Under the pieces are notes generated by a model, which was not told where the DNA came from, searched no databases, and saw only the letters and a program-made list of their open reading frames with translations. A DNA stretch of 64,000 nt from Flexivirga caeni (GTDB taxonomy: Bacteria > Actinomycetota > Actinomycetes > Actinomycetales > Dermatophilaceae). Both the position numbers and the translations under genes were made by a program. The stretch is taken from positions 310,001 through 374,000 of the forward strand of contig NZ_RJJQ01000001.1 of assembly GCF_003724155.1 (NCBI RefSeq), in the 5' to 3' direction. Below are positions 25,327 through 34,875 of this stretch, piece after piece; the stretch's first letter is position 1; each line of letters opens with the position of its first letter.

Positions 25327-27333
25327 TCACGGGGCCGGTGCCAGGGCGTTCGGGTCTGCCTCGGTCATGGCCCCCTCGAACTGCGACATGTAGAGCCGGT
25401 AGTAGGCACCACCTGCAGCCAGCAGCTCAGAGTGGTCACCCTGTTCGACGATGCGCCCGTCCTCCATGACCAGGATGGTGTCGGCATCCCGGATCGTCGA
25501 AAGCCGGTGGGCAATCACGAAACTCGTGCGGTCCGAACGCAACGCAGCCATCGCTTCCTGCAGCATCACCTCGGTGCGCGTGTCGACGGAGGAGGTCGCT
25601 TCGTCCAAGATGAGCATCGCCGGATCGGCCAGGAATGCCCGCGCGATGGTGATCAGCTGGCGTTCGCCCGCCGACACGCCGGAACCCTCTTCGTCAATCA
25701 CCGTGTCATATCCCTCCGGCAGGGAGTGCACGAAACGGTCAACGAACGTTGCCCGCGCCGCGGCGCGGATCTGGTCCTCGGTGGCGTTCAGCTGACCGTA
25801 GGCGATGTTCTCGCGGATGGTGCCATGGAAGAGCCACGCGTCCTGCAGCACCATGCCGATCCGGGAGCGTAAGTCGCCGCGCGGCACGGTGCGGATGTCG
25901 ACGCCGTCCACCAGGATCCGGCCGGAGTCCAGCTCGTAGAAGCGCATCAGCAGGTTGACCAGGGTCGTCTTGCCGGCGCCGGTCGGGCCGACGATCGCCA
26001 CCGTCTGCCCGGGCTCGACCCGCAGGCTGAGCTCCTGGATGAGCGGCGTGTCCGGGGCATAGCCGAAACCCACGTCGTCGAACTCCACCGCGCCGCGTGT
26101 CGGCGGGAGTTTCGCGTCCCCTTCGGGCTCCTGCTCAGGGGCATCGAGGACCTCGAACACTCGCTCCGCGCTGGCCACCCCCGACTGCATGAGGTTGACC
26201 ATCGACGCGAGCTGGGTGAGCGGCTGGGTGAATTGCCGCGAATACTGCACGAAAGCGGTTACGTTTCCGAGCGACATACTGCCGTTGGCAACTTGCAGCC
26301 CGCCCAGTACGCAGACCACGACATATTGCAGGTTGCCGACGAACATCATGATCGGCATGACCAGGCCGCTGACGAACTGCGCGCGCCAGCTGACGTCGGC
26401 CAGCGCCTCATTCGTCGTGTCGAACTCGGCCTCCACCTCGCGTTCGCGCCCGAACACCTTGACCAGATCGTGCCCGGTGAAGGTCTCCTCGATCTGGCCG
26501 TTGAGCCGGCCGGTGTGGCCCCACTGCGCGACGAAGAGCTTCTGCGAGCGCTTCATCACCTGCCCGGTGACGACCATGACGACCGGGATGGCGACCATCG
26601 CGACCATCGTCAGCCACCACGAGATGGTGAACATCATCACGATGACGCCGATGACGGTCAGTCCGTTGACCAGCAGCTGGCTGAGCGTCTGCTGCATCGA
26701 CTGGCCGATGTTGTCGATGTCGTTGGTGACCCGGGAAAGCAGTTCACCGCGCGGCTGGCCGTCCAGGTAGCTCAGCGGCACCTTGTTGATCTTCGCCTCG
26801 ACGTCCTTGCGCAACGTGTTCATCGACCGCTGCACGACGTTGTTGAGCAGCCGTGCCTGGATCACCTGGAAGACCCCGGCGCACACGTAGAGCGCCAGCA
26901 CCGTCAGCAAGATGCGGCCGACCGTGTCGAAGTTGATGCCGACGCCGGGCACCACATCCATTCCGGCCAGCATGTCGGCCCGGGTGTTCTCGCCGTGGGC
27001 GCGCAAGGCAGCGACGACCGCCGCCTTGCTCTGCCCGTGCGGCAACAGGGCACCGACCGATCCGGCGAAGATCTTGTCGACCGCCTGGCCGAGCACCTTG
27101 GGGCCGAGCACATTGAGCGTCACCGAGGCGATGGTCAGGACCAGAATCGTGCCAAGGGTCAGCCGGTATGGCGCAAGCCGCCCGAGCAGCCGGCGAGCTG
27201 ATCCGGAGAAGTCCTTGGACTTCTCCGCCATACCGATGCCCATGCCGGGTCCACCGCCGCGACGAACCGGTTTGGCCGCCCGGTCGCCCGCAGGCACTGC
27301 GGGAGCCGGTGTCGCTTCCTTGCGGCGGGCCAT
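25327..27333 (-). CDS. Heterodimeric ABC exporter, consensus-ATPase subunit
   Basis: A 668-residue half-transporter: six-span ABC membrane domain (about 70-390) then ATPase. Walker A is GPTGAGKTT, Walker B with catalytic Glu is AMLILDEATSSVD and the switch His is in VIAHRLSTIRDAD. The signature is VSAGERQ instead of LSGGQ. Its partner, encoded upstream, has the reverse pattern, so the two together would form one consensus and one degenerate ATP site, as in TM287/288. The ATG at 27333 has a GAGGAGG site and shares one base with the partner's stop. Residues 1-60 are a disordered Pro/Ala extension. The cargo, drug or lipid, is unknown. Confidence 0.93.
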   Translation of the reverse strand: MARRKEATPAPAVPAGDRAAKPVRRGGGPGMGIGMAEKSKDFSGSARRLLGRLAPYRLTLGTILVLTIASVTLNVLGPKVLGQAVDKIFAGSVGALLPHGQSKAAVVAALRAHGENTRADMLAGMDVVPGVGINFDTVGRILLTVLALYVCAGVFQVIQARLLNNVVQRSMNTLRKDVEAKINKVPLSYLDGQPRGELLSRVTNDIDNIGQSMQQTLSQLLVNGLTVIGVIVMMFTISWWLTMVAMVAIPVVMVVTGQVMKRSQKLFVAQWGHTGRLNGQIEETFTGHDLVKVFGREREVEAEFDTTNEALADVSWRAQFVSGLVMPIMMFVGNLQYVVVCVLGGLQVANGSMSLGNVTAFVQYSRQFTQPLTQLASMVNLMQSGVASAERVFEVLDAPEQEPEGDAKLPPTRGAVEFDDVGFGYAPDTPLIQELSLRVEPGQTVAIVGPTGAGKTTLVNLLMRFYELDSGRILVDGVDIRTVPRGDLRSRIGMVLQDAWLFHGTIRENIAYGQLNATEDQIRAAARATFVDRFVHSLPEGYDTVIDEEGSGVSAGERQLITIARAFLADPAMLILDEATSSVDTRTEVMLQEAMAALRSDRTSFVIAHRLSTIRDADTILVMEDGRIVEQGDHSELLAAGGAYYRLYMSQFEGAMTEADPNALAPAP

Positions 27334-29069
27334 CACGCGACCTCCTCGTCCGCACCGTGTTGCGACGCGACGATCTCCTGATATTCGGGGCACTCCGCGA
27401 GCAGTTCGTCGTGCGTGCCCTGCCCGACCACGACCCCGTCATCGAGAACGATGATCGAGTCGGCTGTGCGGATCGTCGAAACACGTTGCGCCACAATGAA
27501 TACCGTCGACTCCCGCACATGTGGAGCGAGCGCGGCGCGCAGCCGCTGGTCGGTCGCCAGGTCCAGTGCCGAGAACGAGTCGTCGAAGAGATAGATCCGG
27601 GGCCGGGCCACCAGGGCTCGCGCGATGCACAGCCGCTGCCGCTGGCCACCGGAGACATTGGTGCCGCCCTGGGTGATCGCGGCCTCCAGCCCGCCGTCCA
27701 TGCGCTGCACGAAATCGCGTGCCTGAGCCACCTCCAGCGCCTCCCACAGGTCGCTCTCGGTGGCATCCGGGTTGCCGTAGCGCAGGTTGCTCGCCACGGT
27801 GCCGGAGAAGAGATACGCCTTCTGCGGCACGATGCCGATATGGCCCCATAGTTGCTGCGGGTCCAGCTCCTTCACGTCGACCCCGTCGACCAGCACGGCG
27901 CCCGACGTGGTGTCGAAAAACCTTGCGATCAATGACAACAGCGTCGACTTGCCGGAACCTGTCGACCCGATGATCGCCACCGTCTGTCCCGGCTCGGCGC
28001 GCAGGCCGACATCGCGCAGCACGGGCTCGTCGGCGCCGGGGTATTGCATGCTCGCCCGCCGCAGTTCGACTATTCCGCGCAGCCGGTCGGGTGTCACCGG
28101 ATGCTCTGGCGGACGCACCGACGCCTCCGTGGTCACCACGTCGGTGATGCGCTCGGCGGCGACCGACGCCCGCGGGATCATCATGAACATGAACGTCGCC
28201 ATCATCACCGACATCAGGATCTGGATCAGATAGGTCATGTATGCCGACAGCGAGCCGATCTCGATGTGCCCGTCCGCGACCTGGTGCGCCCCGAACCACC
28301 ACACCCCGATCGTCGACACGTTCATCACCGTGAAGACCAGGGGGAACATCAGCATCATCAGCCGGCCGACCCGGAGCTGGACGTCGGTTAGATCGTCGGT
28401 GGCGATGTCGAACCGGCTCTGCTCGTAGCCCTCGCGGGTGAATGCGCGGATCACGCGGACGCCCGAAAGGTGTTCGCGCATCACCCGGTTCACGCGGTCG
28501 ATGCGTCGCTGCACGAGGCGGAAGGCGGGCACCATCAAGCGGACGATGAGGCCGACCGAGACCCCGAGCACCACGACGGCGAGCAGCACCAGCCAGGACA
28601 GTCCGGCGTCCTGACGCAGCGCCATGATCACGCCGCCCACCATCATGAACGGCGCCGTCACCATCAGCGTGCAGCCCATCAGCACGAGCAACTGCACCTG
28701 CTGGACGTCGTTGGTGCTGCGGGTGATCAGCGACGGCGCCCCGAACTGGCCCATCTCCCGGCCGGAGAACCGACCGACGGCACGGAAGATCGAGGCGCGG
28801 GTGTCGCGGCCGAAGGACATGGCGATCTTCGCGCCCAGGAAGGCGGCACCGATCGAGCCGATCGCCTGGACCAGGGTCACGCCGAGCATGAGTCCGCCGG
28901 TGTCCCAGATGTATCCGGTGTTTCCCTTGCTCACGCCGTTGTCGATGATGTCCGCGTTCAGCGTCGGCAGGTAGAGGTTGGCGCCGACGTTGATCAGCTG
29001 CAGCACCACGAGGCCGAGCAGCAATCGTCCGTATGGCGCCAGCCGCTTCCGCACGAGCTTCAGAAGCAT
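27333..29069 (-). CDS. Heterodimeric ABC exporter, degenerate-ATPase subunit
   Basis: A 578-residue half-transporter. Walker A (GSTGSGKST) and signature (NVSGGQRQR) are canonical. The Walker B Glu is replaced by Asp (RIYLFDDSFSALD) and the switch His by Gln (VAQRVSTIRTAD). Those changes mark the non-hydrolytic half of heterodimeric exporters. The membrane domain has six spans. It starts one base inside the TetR stop and ends one base inside the partner's start, so TetR, this gene and the partner form one coupled operon. Confidence 0.93.
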   Translation of the reverse strand: MLLKLVRKRLAPYGRLLLGLVVLQLINVGANLYLPTLNADIIDNGVSKGNTGYIWDTGGLMLGVTLVQAIGSIGAAFLGAKIAMSFGRDTRASIFRAVGRFSGREMGQFGAPSLITRSTNDVQQVQLLVLMGCTLMVTAPFMMVGGVIMALRQDAGLSWLVLLAVVVLGVSVGLIVRLMVPAFRLVQRRIDRVNRVMREHLSGVRVIRAFTREGYEQSRFDIATDDLTDVQLRVGRLMMLMFPLVFTVMNVSTIGVWWFGAHQVADGHIEIGSLSAYMTYLIQILMSVMMATFMFMMIPRASVAAERITDVVTTEASVRPPEHPVTPDRLRGIVELRRASMQYPGADEPVLRDVGLRAEPGQTVAIIGSTGSGKSTLLSLIARFFDTTSGAVLVDGVDVKELDPQQLWGHIGIVPQKAYLFSGTVASNLRYGNPDATESDLWEALEVAQARDFVQRMDGGLEAAITQGGTNVSGGQRQRLCIARALVARPRIYLFDDSFSALDLATDQRLRAALAPHVRESTVFIVAQRVSTIRTADSIIVLDDGVVVGQGTHDELLAECPEYQEIVASQHGADEEVA

Positions 29070-29701
29070 CAGTTCCCCTCGGGTTCGTGGTGGATCCGGA
29101 CGTCGGTCGTCACTCCGAAGAGGATCGTGTGCACGATCTCCTCCGGTGCGAGGATCTCGCCGTCGTTGATGCGCTGGTGACTGCCGCTGAAGGTGAGCAG
29201 CCGCATCAGCTGCGCGACCCTATTGACGGGAAGGCGCAACTCACCGGCATACGGCTCGAGCAGTCCGTGGATCAGTGCGGCGCCATGTTCCTCCTGCTCG
29301 CGCTGCGCTTTCGGGTCGCGGAATCGTTCCGGCGGACCCATCAGGCTGAACGCGCCCATCACCTCGAAGAGTTGCACGAACCGGGCCTGCAGCTGGCTGA
29401 CGATGTCGATCATCACCTGTTCGAGACCGGCCGCGCCATCGATTTTCGCCAGCCTGTCGAAGAACGGCCCCGCCTCGAAGGTGCGGTCCAGCACGGCGTC
29501 GAAGAGCTCGTCCTTGGTGGCGAACGCCCGGAAGATGGTGCCCTCCGCGACCCCGGCGGCCTGCGCGATCTCGCGCGTCGTGGGCAGCATATGACGCTCC
29601 CGGATCAACGCGATCGCCGTCACGATCAACGCCTCCCGTCGCTCGGGCAGCGGCAGCGGTGCCGCCCGGCCGGTCGCGGTCTGCTTGCGTGCAGTGCTCA
29701 C
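29069..29701 (-). CDS. TetR-family repressor of the ABC exporter
   Basis: About 210 residues. The N-terminal HTH is clear: REALIVTAIALIRERHM, then TTREIAQAAGVAEGTIFRAF and ATKDELFDAVLDRTF. The C-terminal ligand domain is of the TetR_C type. I place the start at GTG 29701; an in-frame ATG at 29740 would put the start codon inside the long palindrome. The gene leads the operon and probably represses itself and both exporter genes until a substrate-like ligand binds. The ligand is unknown. Confidence 0.88.
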   Translation of the reverse strand: MSTARKQTATGRAAPLPLPERREALIVTAIALIRERHMLPTTREIAQAAGVAEGTIFRAFATKDELFDAVLDRTFEAGPFFDRLAKIDGAAGLEQVMIDIVSQLQARFVQLFEVMGAFSLMGPPERFRDPKAQREQEEHGAALIHGLLEPYAGELRLPVNRVAQLMRLLTFSGSHQRINDGEILAPEEIVHTILFGVTTDVRIHHEPEGN

Positions 29702-29714
29702 GGGAGGTGAACTT

Positions 29715-29746
29715 AGCACAGTGAGTGAGTGCTCACTCACTGTGCT
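29715..29746. promoter_or_regulatory. Perfect 15-bp palindrome, TetR operator
   Basis: AGCACAGTGAGTGAG (29715-29729), a 2-nt centre, then the exact complement to 29746. The core TGAGTGAG-N2-CTCACTCA is a typical TetR-type operator for efflux operons. It lies directly upstream of the repressor gene, which makes autoregulation very likely. Confidence 0.8.
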
Positions 29747-29787
29747 GGGTTCCGGCAGGCCGAAACGTCAACCCGCCGGACCGAGCG

Positions 29788-30717
29788 TCAGCCCAGACCG
29801 TTGTCGGAGATGAATTGTTTCGCGACGGTGGCGATGTCCTTGTGGTCGACCTGCACTTCCTTGTCCATCTCGGCGAGGTTGTCGGTCGTCAACTTGGCCT
29901 GGACCGCGTCGAGGATCGTCTGCACCTGCTTGGTCGCCTTCGCCTTGGTGATCAGCGGCACCACGTTGTCGGTGCCGAAGACGTGCTTCGGGTCCTGCAG
30001 CACCACGAACCCGTCGGTCTTGATCGACGGGTCGGTGGAGAAGATGTTCGCGGCCTGCGCCTGGTTGTTCTTCAACGCCTGCGCGATCGCCGTGCCCTGC
30101 AGTGCCCGGAAGGACTTCGGCACCAGGTTGTACTTCTCCTTCAGCCCCTTCAGACCCTGTTCACGGCCCTGGAACTCCGGCGGCGCGGCGAAGGTGACCT
30201 GACTGGAGTGCTTGGCCAGATCCGCGATGGTCTTCAGGTCCCATTTGTCAGCGGTCTGCTTGGTGACCGTGACAGTGTTGGAGTCCTCCGCGGCCGCCGC
30301 GTTGAGCAGCATCTCGGTTGCCGGCAACTTCTTGATCACCGCGGCGCGCACCGCGGCCGGCGCCGTTTGGGTGGCGGACGGTTGGTAGTAGGTGAGCAGC
30401 GAGTAGGCATATTCAGGCACGAGGTCGATCGACCCTTGCTGCAGCGCCTTCAGGTAGACCTCGCGCGCGCCGATCGGGTCACCTGTCGTCGCCTTGACGC
30501 CCTTCGCGTTAAGTGCCGCCGCGTAGATCGCCGCAATCAGTTGAGACTCGGGGAAGTTGGCCGCGCCGACTCGGATGGCACCCGCCGCAGCAGTGCCGGC
30601 CGGGGCCTTTCCGGTGCTGGAGTTCTTGCTGAGCGGGTTGCTGCTGCCTCCGCCGCACGCGGCGAGCGCCAACGTCGCGGTGAGGGTCAATGCCGCAACT
30701 GACATGGTGCGCTTCAT
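29788..30717 (-). CDS. Osmoprotectant (glycine betaine/choline-type) ABC importer, binding lipoprotein
   Basis: A 309-residue OpuAC-type binding protein. The signal peptide ends with a lipobox (TLALAAC, then GGGSS). The mature part has RVGAANFPESQLIAAIYAAA, VPEYAYSLLTYY and KHVFGTDNVVPLITKAKA, matching quaternary-amine binding proteins. I choose ATG 30717, which has a GAGG site; an ATG seven codons upstream has none. Last gene of a four-gene operon. Confidence 0.9.
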   Translation of the reverse strand: MKRTMSVAALTLTATLALAACGGGSSNPLSKNSSTGKAPAGTAAAGAIRVGAANFPESQLIAAIYAAALNAKGVKATTGDPIGAREVYLKALQQGSIDLVPEYAYSLLTYYQPSATQTAPAAVRAAVIKKLPATEMLLNAAAAEDSNTVTVTKQTADKWDLKTIADLAKHSSQVTFAAPPEFQGREQGLKGLKEKYNLVPKSFRALQGTAIAQALKNNQAQAANIFSTDPSIKTDGFVVLQDPKHVFGTDNVVPLITKAKATKQVQTILDAVQAKLTTDNLAEMDKEVQVDHKDIATVAKQFISDNGLG

Positions 30718-30754
30718 GATGGTTTTCCTCAATTTCATTGTGGGGTCGAGGTTT

Positions 30755-31489
30755 TCAGCCAGTCGGTGACGCCTGTGTCACCGCGGAGGCACGCCGTCTG
30801 CGACGTGCCGAACGTGCCGTGCGCAGTCCGCCCGGCACCACGAGTCGTTGCAGCGCGGCGAGCACACCGTCGACGACGAGAGCCAGCGCTGCGACCAGGA
30901 CCGCTCCGCCGGCCATCTCGGTGTAGTCGCTGTTCGCGAGCCCGTCGATGAGATATCGCCCGAGACCGCCGACGCTGATGGAGGCCGCAATCGTGGCGGT
31001 CGCGATCACCTGCAGTGCCGCACTGCGCAGCCCGGAGAAGATCAGCGGCAACGCGCACGGTAGTTCGACGCGGGTGAGCACCTGGCGGTGCGTCATACCC
31101 ATGCCGTATGCCGCGTCGCGCGCCGCCGGGTCGACCTCGCTGACACCGCTGTAGGCGCCGGCCAGCAACGGGGGCATCGCCAGGATGACCAGCACGATGA
31201 TCGTCGGCACGAGGTATGCCGCATCGCCCTGCAACCGCGACACGAACCACATGGCCACCACGAAAAGCAGGCCGAGGCTGGGGATCGCGCGAAAGGCATT
31301 GGCAACAGCGATGATCCACTTCGCTCGGCCCGCGTGCCCGATGAATGCGCCGATCGGCAGCGCGATGATCGCAGCGATGAGCACACTCATGCCGGAATAC
31401 TCCAGGTGCTCGAGCAACCGCTGGGCGATGCCGGTGCCGCCTTGCCAGTGCGCGCCGTCGACAAGCCACCGCCATACCTGGGCGATCAC
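30755..31489 (-). CDS. Osmoprotectant ABC importer, second permease
   Basis: A 244-residue permease of the OpuCB/OpuCD type with about five or six spans. The EAA loop is DPAARDAAYGMGMTHRQVLT followed by RVELPCALP. It starts at GTG (VIAQVWRWLVD) overlapping the first permease stop by 4 nt (GTGA). The C-terminal tail is very basic (ARSARRRRRAS). It works as a heterodimer with the first permease. Confidence 0.9.
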   Translation of the reverse strand: MIAQVWRWLVDGAHWQGGTGIAQRLLEHLEYSGMSVLIAAIIALPIGAFIGHAGRAKWIIAVANAFRAIPSLGLLFVVAMWFVSRLQGDAAYLVPTIIVLVILAMPPLLAGAYSGVSEVDPAARDAAYGMGMTHRQVLTRVELPCALPLIFSGLRSAALQVIATATIAASISVGGLGRYLIDGLANSDYTEMAGGAVLVAALALVVDGVLAALQRLVVPGGLRTARSARRRRRASAVTQASPTG

Positions 31490-32130
31490 GACGCCACCGC
31501 CCGCTGCCAGGGGGTGATCACGCGCGTGATCGCCTGGATCAGCACGTCGAAGATCAACGCCAGCACCAGGCACGCGACGATGCCGGTCCAGACCTCGGCC
31601 CAGTAGTTGAGCTGGTAGCCGTCGGTCAGGTAGAAGCCCAGCTGCCGGATGCCGAGCAGGGCAGCGACGCTGACGATGGCGACATTGCTGACGGCCGCGA
31701 CGCGCAGGCCGGCGGAGATGACCGGCACGGCGAGCGGCAGCTCGACCCCGAAAAAGCGTCGGATGGGCGTGTAACCCATGGCGATTGCAGCTTGTCTGGT
31801 CTCGTCGGAAACCGCGCCCAGCGCGTCTGCCACCGTCCGCACGAGCAGTGCCACGGTGTAGATCGTCATCGCAATGATCACGTTGACCGGATCGGTGATC
31901 GTGGTCTTGACGACGATCGGCATCAGCACGAAGAGCGCCAGCGAGGGAATGGTGTAGAGCAGGCTCGACCCGCCGACCAGGATCACCCGCAGCCACGAGG
32001 CACGGCGAGCCAGCCAGCCGAGCGGCAGCGAGATCGCGAGGCCGAGGAGCAGCGGCAGACCGGCCAGCCAGGCATGGTCGATCGCCCGGCTGAGGATGTC
32101 CGACCAGTGGCCATGGATGAAGGAGAGCAT
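31486..32130 (-). CDS. Osmoprotectant ABC importer, first permease
   Basis: A 214-residue OpuCB-like permease with five or six spans. The EAA loop is SDETRQAAIAMGYTPIRRFF followed by GVELPLAVP. It lies 5 nt after the ATPase gene and overlaps the second permease by 4 nt, so the operon order is ATPase, permease, permease, binding protein. Confidence 0.9.
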   Translation of the reverse strand: MLSFIHGHWSDILSRAIDHAWLAGLPLLLGLAISLPLGWLARRASWLRVILVGGSSLLYTIPSLALFVLMPIVVKTTITDPVNVIIAMTIYTVALLVRTVADALGAVSDETRQAAIAMGYTPIRRFFGVELPLAVPVISAGLRVAAVSNVAIVSVAALLGIRQLGFYLTDGYQLNYWAEVWTGIVACLVLALIFDVLIQAITRVITPWQRAVAS

Positions 32131-32135
32131 GGTCG

Positions 32136-33278
32136 CTACCTGTCGGCCCGCGACGTCGGACCGGCCGGGGCAATGTCGGCCTCGTCCACTTCGGGCCGGT
32201 CGGTGGCCTCGATCGCCTCCAGCACCTGATGCGCGCGCACGGTCCCGAGCAGGATGCCGTCGTCGTCAGTGATGACTCCCCTGCGACTCGGGGAGGAGAG
32301 GGCAGCGTCCAGGGCCGCGCGCAGCGGGCCGGTGGCCCGGGCGACGGTGCCGCCGCGGTGCAGCATCGCCGGCTCGATGGCGGCGGTAATGTGCTCCGGC
32401 TCCACCCAGCCGACCGGGCGACCGTGGTCTGCGACGAGCAGCCAGCCGTCCCGGGTTGCGGCGCGCGCCTCCTGCGGGGTGGTGCCGAGCGGGACGGTCG
32501 GCTCGGCTGCCAGCGGCAGCGCAGGGGTCTGGGCAAAGGTCAGCGCGCGGTAACCCCGGTCGCGGCCGACGAATCCGGCCACGAAGTCGTCGATGGGGTG
32601 TGCGAGCAGGTATGCCGGGTCGGCCAGTTGCGCGAGCTTGCCGCCCACGCGCATCACCGCGATCTGGTCGCCGAGCTTGAGGGCTTCGTCGATGTCGTGG
32701 GTGACGAAGACGATGGTCTTGCCCAGCTCTCGCTGCAGCCGCAGGAATTCGTCCTGGAGTTGCTCGCGCACCACCGGATCGACCGCACTGAACGGCTCAT
32801 CCATCAGCATTACCGGCGGGTCAGCGGCCAGCGCACGCGCGACACCGACGCGCTGCTGCTGGCCGCCGGACAGTTGCGACGGCCAGCGATCGGCGAAATC
32901 TCCGGGCAATCCGACGAGTTCGAGGACTTCGCGAGCGCGCGTGCGGGCCTGTGATCTCGGTGCGCCGAGCAGGATCGGCACCGTGGCGACGTTGTCGACC
33001 ACCCGCTTGTTGGGGAAGAGACCGGCGTTCTGAATGACGTAGCCGATGCCGCGGCGAAGTCGCGCTGCGTTGACCGACTGCACGTCTTCGTCGTCGATGG
33101 AGATGTGCCCGCTCGTGGGCTCGATCATCCGGTTGATCATCCGCAGCGACGTCGTCTTGCCACACCCGGACGGCCCGACGAGCACCGTGATCTGGCCGGT
33201 CGGCGCCTCGAAGGTCAGGTCGTCGACCGCGGTCTGCCCACCGGCATAGATCTTGACCACCTGCTCGAAGCGGATCAT
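32136..33278 (-). CDS. Osmoprotectant ABC importer, ATPase with CBS domains
   Basis: A 380-residue ATPase of the ProV/OpuCA type. Walker A is GPSGCGKTT, the signature LSGGQQQR, Walker B VMLMDEPFSAVD and the switch His FVTHDIDEAL. The last 120 residues form a CBS pair (WLLVADHGRPVGWVEPEHIT, then ITDDDGILLGTVRAHQVLEA), which in this family senses ionic strength or c-di-AMP. First gene of the operon; the promoter must lie in the 170 nt upstream, where I see no clear boxes. Confidence 0.93.
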   Translation of the reverse strand: MIRFEQVVKIYAGGQTAVDDLTFEAPTGQITVLVGPSGCGKTTSLRMINRMIEPTSGHISIDDEDVQSVNAARLRRGIGYVIQNAGLFPNKRVVDNVATVPILLGAPRSQARTRAREVLELVGLPGDFADRWPSQLSGGQQQRVGVARALAADPPVMLMDEPFSAVDPVVREQLQDEFLRLQRELGKTIVFVTHDIDEALKLGDQIAVMRVGGKLAQLADPAYLLAHPIDDFVAGFVGRDRGYRALTFAQTPALPLAAEPTVPLGTTPQEARAATRDGWLLVADHGRPVGWVEPEHITAAIEPAMLHRGGTVARATGPLRAALDAALSSPSRRGVITDDDGILLGTVRAHQVLEAIEATDRPEVDEADIAPAGPTSRADR

Positions 33279-33449
33279 GCGCCCATCACGTCCTGTCCTT
33301 CGGTCCGGTCACAACTCGGATCCCACCTCGGTTGGCGCTCGCGAAGTTCGCGCATCGGCCAACCAACGTAACAAGGACTACTGACAACCTGTTCCGGACG
33401 ACGCACGCCGATTGTTCTACCCCGCGGACGGCAGGTCATGCCTGCGCGC

Positions 33450-34097
33450 TCAGGACAGGAGGGTCTCCTGCAGGAACTTGGTCGTATGCCGGTGCCAGGC
33501 GCGCGCCTGCAGCAGCATCGCGTGCCAGTCGGGCAGCAGCACGATGCGCACGTCACCACCGGCAGCACTGATGCGTTCGGCCAGCTCGGCGGTCTCCCGC
33601 GGCGAGGTGACGAAGTCCTTGCTTCCGTGCAGCAGCAAGGTGTGCCGGGTGAGGAAGGGGCTTACGTCATACTGCTCGGGAATCCAGGGGGCCAGGCCGA
33701 CCACAGAGGTCACGCCGTCCTCGCCGGCGAGCTCGAGTGCCACCCGGCCACCCATCGAGTGCCCCACGAGCGCGACCGGCCGGCCGGGGTAAAGCTCACG
33801 CAGCCGCGACACCGCCCATCGCGCGTCCACGACCGGTGACCGCGCCTCGTCGTTGTAGCCGCGCACAGCGTCACGCAGCGTTGCGACCGCTACCCGGCCA
33901 CCGGTGCCGCGCTCGATGCCGCGTCCGACGGCGACCATCCGCAGCACTGGAGGGCTGTGTTTGGTCGTCGGCTGCATTCCCTGCTCGGCACCACCGTGCA
34001 AGAGCAGCGCGACCGCCTCGACCTCACGCCGTCCGTCAGGCAGGGCGAGGAACGGGTGCGCCCCGTCGTGGGCCGGGCCGACTTCGAAGCGGGACAC
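33450..34097 (-). CDS. Alpha/beta hydrolase
   Basis: A 215-residue single-domain hydrolase. The nucleophile elbow is VALVGHSMGGRVALELA; the Asp is in LLLHGSKDFVTSP and the His in LLPDWHAMLLQA. The oxyanion region is AVALLLHGGAEQG. This is the dienelactone-hydrolase/esterase type; the substrate is unknown. It lies 3 nt after dcd and is probably co-transcribed. Confidence 0.88.
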   Translation of the reverse strand: MSRFEVGPAHDGAHPFLALPDGRREVEAVALLLHGGAEQGMQPTTKHSPPVLRMVAVGRGIERGTGGRVAVATLRDAVRGYNDEARSPVVDARWAVSRLRELYPGRPVALVGHSMGGRVALELAGEDGVTSVVGLAPWIPEQYDVSPFLTRHTLLLHGSKDFVTSPRETAELAERISAAGGDVRIVLLPDWHAMLLQARAWHRHTTKFLQETLLS

Positions 34098-34100
34098 CGG

Positions 34101-34676
34101 TCAGACCTGCGCCCGGTTGAAGTTGACGTGCGACCGGCTCGCGGTCGGGCCTCGCTGCCCCTGGTAGTGGGAACCGTATTTCTCGCTCCCGTAAGGGTTT
34201 TCGGCGGGACTGCTGAGCTGGAAGAAACACAGCTGGCCGATCTTCATCCCCGGCCAGAGTTTGATCGGCAGGGTCGCGACGTTGGACAACTCCAGCGTCA
34301 CGTGGCCGGAGAAACCCGGATCGACGAACCCTGCGGTTGCGTGTGTGAGCAGACCGAGCCGCCCCAGGCTCGACTTGCCCTCCACCCGTGCGGCGACGTC
34401 GTCGGGCAGCGTCACCTGCTCGTAGGTAGACCCGAGCACGAACTCGCCGGGGTGCAGCACGAACGGCTCGCCGGGATCGGTCTCGATCAGCCGGGTCAGC
34501 TCGTCCTGCTCCGCGGACGGGTCGATGAAGGGGTACTTGTGGTTGTCGAAGAGCCGGAAATAGCGATCGAGCCGGAAGTCGATGCTCGAGGGCTGGATCA
34601 TCGCCTCGTCATACGGTTCGAGGCGCACACGGCCGGCGTCGATCTGGGCACGGATGTCGCGGTCGGAGAGCAGCAC
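34101..34676 (-). CDS. dcd: dCTP deaminase, probably bifunctional (dUMP-forming)
   Basis: A 191-residue enzyme closely resembling mycobacterial Dcd:Dut, which turns dCTP directly into dUMP and pyrophosphate. Key blocks are [51 protein letters not shown] and [11 protein letters not shown]. Start is GTG 34676 ([11 protein letters not shown]), matching the usual MLLSDRDI; a GTG three codons upstream is also possible. It supplies dUMP for thymidylate synthesis and is divergent from tRNA-Gly. Confidence 0.93.
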   Translation of the reverse strand: MLLSDRDIRAQIDAGRVRLEPYDEAMIQPSSIDFRLDRYFRLFDNHKYPFIDPSAEQDELTRLIETDPGEPFVLHPGEFVLGSTYEQVTLPDDVAARVEGKSSLGRLGLLTHATAGFVDPGFSGHVTLELSNVATLPIKLWPGMKIGQLCFFQLSSPAENPYGSEKYGSHYQGQRGPTASRSHVNFNRAQV

Positions 34677-34775
34677 AGTGGTCACGGTACCGGCCGGGCT
34701 GATGCTCGGTGGCTCAGCCGGTGGGTTAGACTCCTGCCGTCTCGAGCACGGGAGCTGTCCCGCCGCTCGCAGCGC

Positions 34776-34846
34776 GCGAGTGTAGTTCAATGGTAGAACA
34801 TCAGCTTCCCAAGCTGAATACGCGAGTTCGATTCTCGTCACTCGCT
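34776..34846 (+). tRNA. tRNA-Gly (anticodon CCC)
   Basis: A 71-nt cloverleaf: acceptor GCGAGTG with CACTCGC, anticodon loop TTCCCAA with CCC at 34808-34810, T-loop TTCGATT. CCA is not encoded. Three tandem hairpin repeats begin 30 nt downstream. Confidence 0.95.
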
Positions 34847-34875
34847 CTTCGGAGCTTTCCCTTCCTGCTCTTCCC

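Noticed and set aside
30755-32536. One long 593-codon open frame over both osmoprotectant permeases
   Set aside because: Only its C-terminal part is the second permease; the N-terminal part is a shadow of the first permease and ATPase genes in another frame.
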